Source of the DNA: JBCCEJ01 sp039030335
Lineage (GTDB): Bacteria > Pseudomonadota > Gammaproteobacteria > HK1
NCBI GenBank assembly: GCA_039030335.1
Contig: JBCCEJ010000037.1
Span: 1-53,868 of the forward strand
Direction of reading: 5' to 3'
DNA length: 53,868 bases
The notes under the pieces: model-generated
Database searches by the model: none
What the model was told of the DNA's origin: nothing
The model's input: the letters and a program-made list of their open reading frames with translations, nothing else
Made by a program: the position numbers and the translations under genes
Shown here: in pieces, positions 7,504 through 15,338 of the stretch
Layout: each line of letters starts with the position of its first letter
Position numbering within the stretch: the first letter of the stretch is position 1

Positions 7504-8249
7504 GCGCGCAGGTCGCACTTGAGGGCGTCACGCTCGGCTACGAGCGGCAACCGGCAGTCCGGAGGCTTGACGTCGCTTTTCCGGCGGGCAGCCTTACGGC
7601 GGTCGTCGGCCCCAACGGTGCAGGCAAGTCGACATTATTGAAAGGGCTGGTCGGCGAATTGCAGCCGATGGAAGGCCAGATCATTTTGCCTGCGCGCAGC
7701 ACGGCCTACCTGCCACAACAGTCCGCCGTGGACCGCTCCTTTCCGATTTCGGTGGCCGAGTTGGTGGCGATGGGTTTGTGGCGCCGGCTCGGGCCGTTCG
7801 GTGGCCTCACGCGCGCCAACCGGCGCCGCATCGCCGAAGCGCTAGCGGCCGTAGGTCTCACCGGCTTCGAGCACCGCAGCCTCTCTGCCCTGTCGGGCGG
7901 ACAGATGCAGCGGGTTTTGTTCGCGCGCCTGCTGCTGCAGGAAGCGGACGTTCTGCTACTGGACGAACCCTTTACCGCGATCGACAGCCGCACCGCGACC
8001 GACTTGCTCGGGGTCATCGGTCGATGGCACGAAGAAGGCAAAACCATCATCGCCGTACTGCACGACCTCGAGACCGTGCGGACGCGATTTCCCACCACGT
8101 TGTTGCTCGCCCGCGATCTGGTAGCCCACGGCGCGACCAGCACGGTGTTGACGGCCGAGAATCTGATGCGGGCGCGCCAGATGTGCGAGGCGTGTGCTGA
8201 TGAGGACCATTCCTGTGGACGCCCGGCAAACAGACCGTGGCGTATGTGA
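7500..8249 (+). CDS. znuC: Zinc ABC transporter ATP-binding protein ZnuC
   Basis: A 249-aa ABC ATPase with Walker A GPNGAGKST (about residues 38-46), Q-loop LPQQ, signature LSGGQMQR and Walker B VLLLDEP, then the switch His in VLHDLE. It energises zinc import through ZnuB. The ATG at 7500 overlaps the small upstream frame by ATGA, so the longer frame from 7458 is not used. The C-terminus carries CEAC and HSCG, a possible metal-binding tail not typical of ZnuC. Its stop overlaps the znuB start (TGATG). Confidence 0.93.
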   Translation: MSAQVALEGVTLGYERQPAVRRLDVAFPAGSLTAVVGPNGAGKSTLLKGLVGELQPMEGQIILPARSTAYLPQQSAVDRSFPISVAELVAMGLWRRLGPFGGLTRANRRRIAEALAAVGLTGFEHRSLSALSGGQMQRVLFARLLLQEADVLLLDEPFTAIDSRTATDLLGVIGRWHEEGKTIIAVLHDLETVRTRFPTTLLLARDLVAHGATSTVLTAENLMRARQMCEACADEDHSCGRPANRPWRM

Positions 8250-9130
8250 TGTACGACGCTCTCGTCGGGCCTTTCGTGGAATTCGGTTTCATGCGCCGGG
8301 CTTTGCTCGGCTGCCTTGCGATCGCAGTGGGCGCCACGCCGGTCGGTGTATTCCTGATGCTGCGGCGCATGAGCCTGACAGGCGATGCCATGGCGCACGC
8401 CATCCTGCCCGGTGCGGCGGTTGGTTTCATGGTGTCTGGTCTGTCGCTCGGTGCGATGACGATCGGCGGGCTCGTTGCCGGCATGCTCGTCGCTGTGCTG
8501 ACGGGCGTGGTCAGCCGCACGACGGTCCTGGGAGAGGACGCGAGCCTCGCAGCGTTTTACCTGATCTCGCTGGCGCTAGGGGTCATGCTGATTTCAATGC
8601 ATGGCAGCAACGTGGACCTGATGCACGTGCTGTTCGGAACTGTGCTCGCGCTCGGTAACGACGCGCTCGTCCTGCTCTGTTCCATCGCAACCGCGACCTT
8701 GCTGCTCCTCGCGGCGTTCATGCGTCCTTTGGTGCTCGAGTGCGCGGATCCGACCTTTCTGCGCTCGGTGAGTCGTTTGAGCGCTCCGACGCATTTCGCG
8801 TTCCTGATCCTGGTGGTCATCAATCTGGTTGGTGGATTCCAGGCTCTGGGGACATTGATGGCGGTCGGGATCATGATTTTGCCGGGAGCGGCTGCCCGTT
8901 TCTGGTCGAATCGGATTGGCGGCCTGCTGGTCGTCGCGCTAGTCCTGGCACTTGGCGCGAGCGTGACTGGCTTGTTGATCTCCTATCACCACGGCTTGCC
9001 ATCGGGGCCCGCCATTATTCTCGTCGCTGGCAGTGCCTATGTACTGTCGCTGTTGTTTGGGCCCGTGGGCTCGCTGACCGCCCGCTGGATGAACAGCAGG
9101 CAGACATTTTTTAGGAGGGCAGTTCCATGA
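8249..9130 (+). CDS. znuB: Zinc ABC transporter permease ZnuB
   Basis: A 293-aa integral membrane protein of the ABC-3 metal permease family, with about eight hydrophobic helices. Family features include LTGDAMAHAILPGAA near the N-terminus and GTLMAVGIMILPGAAA late in the protein. The start is the ATG at 8249 in a TGATG overlap with znuC, preferred over GTG 8237. The 3' end overlaps znuA by ATGA. It forms the inner-membrane channel for zinc delivered by ZnuA. Confidence 0.93.
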   Translation: MYDALVGPFVEFGFMRRALLGCLAIAVGATPVGVFLMLRRMSLTGDAMAHAILPGAAVGFMVSGLSLGAMTIGGLVAGMLVAVLTGVVSRTTVLGEDASLAAFYLISLALGVMLISMHGSNVDLMHVLFGTVLALGNDALVLLCSIATATLLLLAAFMRPLVLECADPTFLRSVSRLSAPTHFAFLILVVINLVGGFQALGTLMAVGIMILPGAAARFWSNRIGGLLVVALVLALGASVTGLLISYHHGLPSGPAIILVAGSAYVLSLLFGPVGSLTARWMNSRQTFFRRAVP

Positions 9131-10239
9131 TTTCCGCCTCTGGTCTACGTTCTGTTCGCGCCGGACTGTTCCGCCGCGTAGGCGCACTTGCGCTGGTAAC
9201 CGCAGCGGTTGCGCCAGTGCACGCCGAGCCAATTTCCGTGGTCGCGACATTTTCTATATTGGGTGACATGGTCAAGCAGGTTGGCGGATCCAAAGTCAGC
9301 GTGACCACGCTGGTCGGAGCAGACGGCGACACACACGTATATCAGCCGACGCCAGCGGATGCCAAAGCGGTCGCGCAGGCGCGTGTACTGGTTGTCAATG
9401 GTCTCGAGTTCGAAGGATGGATGGAACGTTTGCTCGAAGCGGCCGACTTCAAGGGGCAACTCGTCACGGCCACGGATGGCGTTGATGCGCTCGAGTTCAG
9501 CGAAGGTGAGGAGCACCACGACGAGCACGACAAGGAACACAAGGAACACGAGGAACACAAGGACGACGACCATCACGACAAGGAAAAGGCGGCGCACAAA
9601 GATGAACACAAGGACGAGCATAAGGACGAGCACAAGGATGAACACAAAGACGAGCACAAAGACGAGCACAAGGACGAGCACAAGGACGGTGACCATCACG
9701 GGCACGAACATGGCGAACACGATCCGCACGCATGGCAGGATCTAGCCAACGCCAGGATCTATGTGCAGAACATAGAACGCGGCCTTGCGAAGGTAGACCC
9801 GGCTAACGCGGGCGAGTATCGGCAACGTCTGACCAACTACCTGACCGAGATCGACAAGCTGGATGCTGAGATCAAAACGAGCATGGCAGCGCTGCCCGCC
9901 AACAAGCGTACCGTGGTGACGTCGCATGACGCATTTCAGTACTTCGGGCGGGCCTACGGGCTGACCTTTCTGAGTCCGCAGGGGATCAGTACCGAATCGG
10001 AGGCGTCAGCCGAAGATGTGGCCAACCTCATCCGCCAGATTCGCAAGGAACGTATCTCCGCGGTGTTCGTCGAGAATCTCAGCGACTCGCGACTCATCGA
10101 GCGCATCGCTGAGGAGACCGGTGCCAGGGTGGGCGGCACTTTGTACCCGGGGGCGTTGTCTCCGTCTGACGGGCCGGCACCAACCTATCTCGACATGTTG
10201 CGAACCAACGCGCGTGTCATCCGCGAGTCGCTGCAGTAG
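9127..10239 (+). CDS. znuA: Periplasmic zinc-binding protein ZnuA with a long His-rich repeat loop
   Basis: A 370-aa cluster A-I solute-binding protein. A signal peptide ends near Ala33 (VHA). Zinc-site motifs are GDTHVYQPTP, DPHAWQD, the SHDAFQYF segment and the acidic ENLSDSRL/GGTLYPG region. Between about residues 120 and 200 is a highly charged loop rich in His, Glu, Asp and Lys, including seven HKDE units plus HKDG. Such loops in ZnuA collect zinc and pass it to the main site; this one is long and very regular. ATGA overlap with znuB confirms the start. Confidence 0.95.
   Translation: MISASGLRSVRAGLFRRVGALALVTAAVAPVHAEPISVVATFSILGDMVKQVGGSKVSVTTLVGADGDTHVYQPTPADAKAVAQARVLVVNGLEFEGWMERLLEAADFKGQLVTATDGVDALEFSEGEEHHDEHDKEHKEHEEHKDDDHHDKEKAAHKDEHKDEHKDEHKDEHKDEHKDEHKDEHKDGDHHGHEHGEHDPHAWQDLANARIYVQNIERGLAKVDPANAGEYRQRLTNYLTEIDKLDAEIKTSMAALPANKRTVVTSHDAFQYFGRAYGLTFLSPQGISTESEASAEDVANLIRQIRKERISAVFVENLSDSRLIERIAEETGARVGGTLYPGALSPSDGPAPTYLDMLRTNARVIRESLQ
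9595..9690 (+). repeat. Eight 12-bp tandem repeats in znuA (HKDE units)
   Basis: Eight consecutive 12-bp units (consensus cacaaggacgag), seven coding HKDE and the last HKDG. Units differ only at third positions (aaa/aag, gat/gac, gaa/gag, one cat). The array stays in frame whatever the copy number, so it can expand or contract without breaking the gene. It also creates a long false antisense frame rich in Val, Leu and Phe. Confidence 0.97.
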
Positions 10240-10246
10240 ATTTAAG

Positions 10247-10287
10247 GTGGGTGTTGGACCGACTTGTCCGTGCGGTCTGACACCCAC
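10247..10287. terminator. Hairpin after znuA
   Basis: GTGGGTGT pairs with ACACCCAC, with a further ACCG/CGGT pairing inside, just after the znuA stop at 10239. It lies between convergent units. No T run follows, so this is a structural suggestion only. Confidence 0.4.
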
Positions 10288-10388
10288 GTTCCACTAACCG
10301 AAGCCGGAGTCGTCGCAGGCCCTTCAGGCCGGTATTTCCGGGCGCCGCTGGATAAGTGCTTCACACCGGCTTCAACCGTGCCCGAGAT

Positions 10389-10697
10389 AACGTGCTTGCC
10401 GGCCGCAAAAGCGGCCAGAGCATGGTCCACGGCCACCATCGGATTGCCGGTGCACTCGATAACGATCTCGACCGCTGGATGTGTGATGTGCGCGATAGCG
10501 TCATCGCCTGGACAGGTCAGGCCGGGCTGGTAGGCTGCATCCCGGGATGCAGCGTCAAGCTGTTCCGCGGGCCAGGCCGCCCGCAGCATGCTCAACCGGG
10601 CACGTGGCACGTCCAGATCGACGACGCCGAGCACGTGTACCCCCGGAATGCGCAGCGCTTGCGCAACGCCATCCGTGGCCGGGATCGCAAGGTCACG
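10389..10697 (-). pseudogene. Remnant of a homoserine dehydrogenase-like NAD(P) oxidoreductase
   Basis: Directly after the ptxD stop, in the same frame, the sequence reads on as RDLAIPATDG, then GVHVLGVVDLDVPRARLSML, AVEIVIECTGNP and HALAAFAAGKHV. This is the N-terminal Rossmann half of an oxidoreductase of the homoserine dehydrogenase-like kind (beta-strand, VVDLD, IECTGNP, GKHV). The family's first glycine-rich loop and everything after GKHV are missing; the frame then drifts to a stop at 10242. No ribosome site or plausible start was seen. I read it as a truncated gene left by a rearrangement next to ptxD. Confidence 0.6.
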
Positions 10698-11699
10698 TCA
10701 GCGACTGTTGAAGGCGCTTGAGTTCACGAGTCCGTCCGGACGTTTGCCTTCAAGCGCCTGGATGATGCTCGTTGCAGCGGAGTTTTCGATAGCTTCGCGG
10801 ACGTTTCTGACCGCCGAGCCGAGATGTGGGGTGAATATGGTCTGATCCGATGCCCGGAGTCGCGGGTCGACATGGCGAGGCCGGTCGTCCAACTGCCAGT
10901 CTTCCAGTTCGAAGGTGTCCGCGGCGTATCCCGCGAGGTGACCAGCGGCGAGCGCGTCGGCCACGGCGGCCTCGTCCACCAATGAGCCTCGCGCCGGATT
11001 GATGAGGTAAGCCTGTGGCTTCATGGCGGCCAGGAATCCGGCATTCACCATATGCCGGTTGTCCGCCATCAGATGCACAGCCAGAACCAGAAAATCGCTA
11101 TTGGCGAGCAACTGCGCCGGCTCGGCGTAGCGCGCACCCAGTTCAGCCTCGAGGGTGGGCGAGAGCGGCTTCGGATCATGGTAGAGGCAGGTGCAGTCGA
11201 AGCCGCGCAGCAACCGGAACAGGGCTTGTCCCACGGCACCGGCGCCCAACACGCCGACCGTCGCACCAGTGATAGAGCGACCGTAGCCGACCGGGCGCCA
11301 CCCTTCGAACGCATCGCTGCGCACCAGCCGGTCGCCGAAGCCCACGTAGCGCGCCACCGCGATCATGAGTCCGAGTGTCAACTCAGCGGTTGGTTCGGTG
11401 AGCAGGTCGGGGCAGACGGTGACCGCGACACCGCGCTCGGTACACGCATCGACGTCGAAATTGTTGTAGCCCTTCAGCGCGCCTCCAACGATGCGAAGCT
11501 TGGGACAAGCGTCCAGGAAGGCCGCGTCGACGCGCTCGGTCATGAAAGCCATCAAAGCATCTGCTTCGCTGCAGCGCTCGCGCAGCGCATCGGCGCCAAG
11601 CGGTGTGTCGGTATCATTGAGGATGACCTCGCCGGCCTGCTTCAGGCGTGCGGCGACCGACTCATGAATCCGGTTCCCTACGACGATGCGAGGAGTCAC
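10698..11699 (-). CDS. ptxD: Phosphite dehydrogenase PtxD
   Basis: A 333-aa D-2-hydroxyacid dehydrogenase-type enzyme oxidising phosphite to phosphate with NAD+. Resemblance to the Pseudomonas stutzeri enzyme is strong along the chain: MAFMTERVDAAFLDACP, GGALKGYNNFDVDACT (substrate Lys), PDLLTEPTAELTLGL, Rossmann GAGAVGQA, INPARGSLVDEAAV (catalytic Arg), ADTFELEDW (Glu) and FTPHLGSAVR (catalytic His). I start it at GTG 11699, which has AAGGAC 6 bases upstream and gives the family length; the open frame runs to 11783 but that extension is not conserved. It is divergent from the ptxABC-like transporter, whereas in characterised operons ptxD follows the transporter on the same strand. Confidence 0.92.
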   Translation of the reverse strand: MTPRIVVGNRIHESVAARLKQAGEVILNDTDTPLGADALRERCSEADALMAFMTERVDAAFLDACPKLRIVGGALKGYNNFDVDACTERGVAVTVCPDLLTEPTAELTLGLMIAVARYVGFGDRLVRSDAFEGWRPVGYGRSITGATVGVLGAGAVGQALFRLLRGFDCTCLYHDPKPLSPTLEAELGARYAEPAQLLANSDFLVLAVHLMADNRHMVNAGFLAAMKPQAYLINPARGSLVDEAAVADALAAGHLAGYAADTFELEDWQLDDRPRHVDPRLRASDQTIFTPHLGSAVRNVREAIENSAATSIIQALEGKRPDGLVNSSAFNSR

Positions 11700-11949
11700 G
11701 TAGATGTCCTTCTGAAGTGTTGTTAGTTGCGGGGAAGCTGTAACGCTGGAGCCACTAGCCGCCCGCGAAGTAATGCTCGTCAACCCCGGCTTTCAGGCGC
11801 GCCGGACACGTCCTTGGAAGCGCTCCGCTAAGAGCTGCAACGAAGACGGTGATGGTGCCGTGTCGCCCGGGTGCTCGCATCAGAAACGATTCTAGTCTCG
11901 ACGTCTGGTGTCTGCATGTGCATAGTGCGGAACGGCCGCCGCTCAGTCA

Positions 11950-11967
11950 CCTTCACAAAACCTGCAC
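11950..11967 (+). promoter_or_regulatory. Possible Pho box upstream of the phosphite transporter
   Basis: CCTTCAC-AAAA-CCTGCAC: two 7-bp direct repeats (6 of 7 matching) separated by four A, the layout of a PhoB site, ending 22 bases before the transporter ATG. The match to the CTGTCAT half-site is only partial. Confidence 0.35.
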
Positions 11968-11989
11968 TTCGGACTGGCAGAATACCCGA

Positions 11990-12799
11990 ATGTTGAAAGA
12001 AGCCGACACCGCGGACCCGTTCGTCGAACTGCGTGACGTGGAAGTCATCTACCCGAACGGCACGGTAGCCCTGAAGCCGCTTTCCACGCACTTTGCGGAT
12101 CAAGACATCACCGTGCTGCTTGGCCCGTCCGGTGCTGGCAAGTCATCGCTGCTCCGTGTTCTGAACTGGCTGGTACCGCCGACGCGCGGCGAAGTTGAAG
12201 TGCGTGACATCGGCGCTCTAAACGGGCGTGGGGTGCTCCGTCGGCACCGTCGCGAGACAGGAGTCATCTTTCAGCAACATCAGCTGATCGGTCGGCTGAG
12301 TGCACTCCAGAACGTTTTGATTGGACGGATCGGACACTACAACGCCTTCCGGACGTTGTTTCCGCTGCCTGAAGGTGAGCAGCGCTGGGCGCTTGAATGC
12401 CTGGAGCGGGTCGGATTACTCGAGAAAGCACTGGTGCGCTGTGATGCACTATCCGGTGGGCAGCAACAGCGGGTGGGAATTGCCCGTGCGCTTGCGCAGA
12501 AGCCGCGCCTCATTCTCGCTGACGAGCCAGTCGCTTCACTTGACCCGGCATCGTCCGAGCGCGTCCTGACCCTGTTGCAATCCATCTGCAAGCAGGATCG
12601 GATTCCAACGGTCATCAGCCTGCATCAGTTGGAATACGCGCGCACCTATGCGGATCGCATTCTTGGACTGGCGCTCGGGGAGGTGGTTTACGATGGCCCC
12701 CCCGAGGGCCTCACCACCGAAGCCTTGACCCGGATTTACGGAGTGCCTGCCGGGGCCGTGAGCCAGGCCGAAACTCCGGTTGCGGCTCGCACCGGCTAG
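11990..12799 (+). CDS. ptxA: Phosphite/phosphonate ABC transporter ATP-binding protein
   Basis: A 269-aa ABC ATPase of the PhnC/PtxA type. Walker A is GPSGAGKSS, the signature LSGGQQQRVGIARAL, Walker B LILADEPVASLDP, and the switch His lies in SLHQLEYA. The frame is open to 11849 but the ATG at 11990 matches family length. It is the first gene of a three-gene transporter operon. Phosphite is favoured over phosphonate because ptxD is divergently adjacent. Confidence 0.88.
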   Translation: MLKEADTADPFVELRDVEVIYPNGTVALKPLSTHFADQDITVLLGPSGAGKSSLLRVLNWLVPPTRGEVEVRDIGALNGRGVLRRHRRETGVIFQQHQLIGRLSALQNVLIGRIGHYNAFRTLFPLPEGEQRWALECLERVGLLEKALVRCDALSGGQQQRVGIARALAQKPRLILADEPVASLDPASSERVLTLLQSICKQDRIPTVISLHQLEYARTYADRILGLALGEVVYDGPPEGLTTEALTRIYGVPAGAVSQAETPVAARTG

Positions 12800-12833
12800 T
12801 ATCACGACTTACATAGAAGAGGGAATCCCCGCC

Positions 12834-13715
12834 ATGAAGCTGTTTCGTTCCATTGCCCCGTTTATCGCCGCCGGTGTGCTGTCAGGATCGGCCTCGGCTG
12901 GTGATTACAACCCCGACAAGCTTAAGGTTGCCCTGCTTCCGGACGAGGATGCGGCAACCATCATCCAGGACAACAAACCGCTTGCTGCCTATCTCGAAAA
13001 GCAGCTCGGCAAAGAAATTGAACTGATCGTCACGACCGACTACTCCTCGATGATCGAGGCAACCCGCTTCGGACGCATCGACGTCGCGTACTTCGGGCCC
13101 GCTTCCTACACCATCGCGAAGGACAAGATGAAGGGCGGCAAGGTCGACATCGAACCGTTCGCGGCACGCCTGAAAGGCGGCTCGACCACCTATCAGTCGG
13201 CCATCATTGCCAATGCCAAGGCAAATCTTGCAAAGATGGAAGACATGAAGGGCAAATCCCTGCAGGTGGCTTTTGGAGACCAGGCCTCCACGTCCAGCCA
13301 CTTCGCACCGAAGTACACACTGATGGCTGCCGGCGTACAGCCTGGTGAAGACTACAAAGAGAATTTCACGGGCGCCCACGACGCAGTTGCGCGGAACGTT
13401 GAACGCGGCAACGCTCAGGTTGGCGGATTGAGCCGTCCGATCCTGGAACGCCTGCTGGAGAAAGGCACCATCGATTCCAACAAGATAACGATCCTGGGTT
13501 ACTCGAAACCGATCCCGCAGTACCCGTGGGTCATGCGCACCGACCTCACCGACGCCGTCAAGCAGCAGATTCGCAATGCGTTCTACGGCCTGAAGAAAGG
13601 GACGCCCGACGGCGACGCCGTGTTGAAGCCGTTCAAGGCTGACGGCTTCGAGAGCATCTCGGATGCCGACTACGACATCATTCGCGCGATCCGCGACAAC
13701 GTCAAAGGCGGCTGA
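12834..13715 (+). CDS. ptxB: Phosphite/phosphonate-binding periplasmic protein
   Basis: A 293-aa PhnD/PtxB-family solute-binding protein. The ATG at 12834 follows GAAGAGGG and begins a signal peptide with cleavage after SASA near residue 22. Ligand-loop signatures are TTDYSSMIEATRFGRIDVAYFGPASY and GDQASTSSHFAPKY (split here as seen), with the family's Ser/Thr-rich anion pocket. It should deliver phosphite or a small phosphonate to the permease. Confidence 0.88.
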   Translation: MKLFRSIAPFIAAGVLSGSASAGDYNPDKLKVALLPDEDAATIIQDNKPLAAYLEKQLGKEIELIVTTDYSSMIEATRFGRIDVAYFGPASYTIAKDKMKGGKVDIEPFAARLKGGSTTYQSAIIANAKANLAKMEDMKGKSLQVAFGDQASTSSHFAPKYTLMAAGVQPGEDYKENFTGAHDAVARNVERGNAQVGGLSRPILERLLEKGTIDSNKITILGYSKPIPQYPWVMRTDLTDAVKQQIRNAFYGLKKGTPDGDAVLKPFKADGFESISDADYDIIRAIRDNVKGG

Positions 13716-13742
13716 CTTCACGCGAAGCGCGGCAAGCCGGCT

Positions 13743-14579
13743 TTGAACACCGGTTCCGGGCCGCCGTCCCCGACAGCCTCATCAGGGTCGGAGTACGGCG
13801 AGATCCTGATCGAAGCTCGTCGCGGGCGGCGTTCGCTCGCGGCAAAACTCGCGGTGGTCATCGTGGCCATCGCGGTTTGCTTCTGGGTTACCGACCTGCT
13901 GAACGCTGAGCGTATGCAGGATGGGATTCCAGCTATCGGCGTGATGATTTCGGAGATGATTCCACCCGACTTCCGCCGTTGGGAACAGTGGATCAGACCG
14001 ATGCTCGAGACCATTGCGATGTCGATCGCCGGTACGGCGCTCGCGATCGCAATGGCGTTACCGGTCGCGTTCCTGGCCGCGCGTAATACGACGCCTGGGC
14101 CGCTTACTTACCAGGCAGCGCGCATGCTGCTGAACGCGCTGCGTGCGATTCCCGAACTCATCATGGGTATCGTGTTCGTTGCGGCGGTCGGGTTCGGCAT
14201 GCTGCCGGGTGTACTTGCGCTCGGTTTGCACTCGGTCGGTATGGTCGGAAAGTTCTTCTCCGAAGCCATCGAACACGCGCATCCCGGGCCCATAGAGGCG
14301 GCGGAGGCCGCGGGCGCGACGCGCTTTCAGATCATCTCGCACGGTGTCATGCCGCAGGTCTACCCACAGTTCGCCGACGTCACGATGTATCGGTGGGAGT
14401 ACAACTTTCGGCAGTCGACCGTCATGGGTATGGTTGGCGCGGGCGGGATCGGCACCGAACTGGTCGGTTCGCTGCGGCTCATCGATTACCCACAGGTCTC
14501 AGCGATTCTGATCGTCATCCTGATGGCCGTTACGGTGGTGGATGGCCTTAGCAACTGGCTCAGGCGTAAGTTCCAGTAG
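13743..14579 (+). CDS. ptxC: Phosphite/phosphonate ABC transporter permease
   Basis: A 278-aa PhnE/PtxC-type permease with about six membrane helices. The EAA-like loop is EAAEAAGATRFQIISHGVMPQ, slightly split by the family insertion, and the C-terminal region MGMVGAGGIGTEL is typical of PhnE. The start seems to be TTG at 13743, 27 bases after the binding-protein stop; no ATG is available before the first helix. It completes the transporter. Confidence 0.85.
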   Translation: MNTGSGPPSPTASSGSEYGEILIEARRGRRSLAAKLAVVIVAIAVCFWVTDLLNAERMQDGIPAIGVMISEMIPPDFRRWEQWIRPMLETIAMSIAGTALAIAMALPVAFLAARNTTPGPLTYQAARMLLNALRAIPELIMGIVFVAAVGFGMLPGVLALGLHSVGMVGKFFSEAIEHAHPGPIEAAEAAGATRFQIISHGVMPQVYPQFADVTMYRWEYNFRQSTVMGMVGAGGIGTELVGSLRLIDYPQVSAILIVILMAVTVVDGLSNWLRRKFQ

Positions 14580-14774
14580 CGGAGACCTTCTCCATCCGTG
14601 CTCGCCGCGGGCGCGTTGCGTTCGTAGCTCCGACCTTCCTGCTGTTCATCGGGCGTCTTCCATTTGCTTAAGCGTTGAGCTTGCGCCTATAGTCGACGAA
14701 AGAGCGGGATTGGTCTCGACTCCGGCAAGGCCGCCTGGGTAGAACCGTCACCGCCGCAATGGAGGGGGCAGTGA

Positions 14775-15338
14775 GTGGCCGGATTGATCGGCTTGCTTGC
14801 TAAGGTCAACGATACGCTTGGAAGCGTGTTCCGGCTGCTCAGCTGGACGTTCCTTGCCGCCATGACGTCGTTCATCCTCCTGCAAGTCGTGATGCGCTAC
14901 GTCTTCAATAACTCGCTCTTCTGGCCGGAAGACGTGTCGTTGATGATGATGATCTGGGTGGCGCTCGCAATCGCGCCGCTCGCGTACCGACACGGCGGCA
15001 ATGTCTCGTTGGACATCGTCTCGCGTTTCCTCCCCCTGCGCGGGTTTCATTGCCTCAGCATCGTGCTGCACCTGCTGGTCGTCGGGCTTCTGGTCGTGCT
15101 GATTCAGGAGTCCGTCGGCATGATCGAGCGCAGTCAGATTCGCGCCAACAGCATTCCACTGCCGATGAAGTACGTCTATGCCATCTTGCCGATCGGCTTC
15201 GGCGCGACGGTCCTGGTAGCGGTCGAACTCATCTTGCGCAACCTCGTGGGTGTCGTCCGTCCGGACGATCCGCTGTCCCGCAGTCCTGCCGACCCCGTCG
15301 CGGGAGCGGGCCTTCCGGGCGGGCAGGAGAGCGCCTGA
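14775..15338 (+). CDS. TRAP transporter small permease (DctQ type)
   Basis: A 187-aa four-helix membrane protein of the DctQ family, the small subunit of tripartite ATP-independent periplasmic transporters. LQVVMRYVFNNSLFWPEDVS is the hallmark segment. The GTG start follows GGAGGGGG, and the stop overlaps the large permease start as TGATG. With the large permease and the binding protein it imports an organic acid or related anion using a sodium gradient. Confidence 0.92.
   Translation: MAGLIGLLAKVNDTLGSVFRLLSWTFLAAMTSFILLQVVMRYVFNNSLFWPEDVSLMMMIWVALAIAPLAYRHGGNVSLDIVSRFLPLRGFHCLSIVLHLLVVGLLVVLIQESVGMIERSQIRANSIPLPMKYVYAILPIGFGATVLVAVELILRNLVGVVRPDDPLSRSPADPVAGAGLPGGQESA

Noticed and set aside
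9145..9729. Long minus-strand frame rich in Val, Leu and Phe opposite znuA
   Set aside because: It is the antisense reading of the His/Lys/Asp/Glu repeat array, which automatically gives a hydrophobic stop-free frame. znuA on the plus strand has the signal peptide, motifs and operon context.
10242..10634. 130-aa intact minus-strand gene
   Set aside because: Homology starts upstream of its first possible start and ends at GKHV; the rest is unrelated. A truncated remnant fits better than an intact gene.
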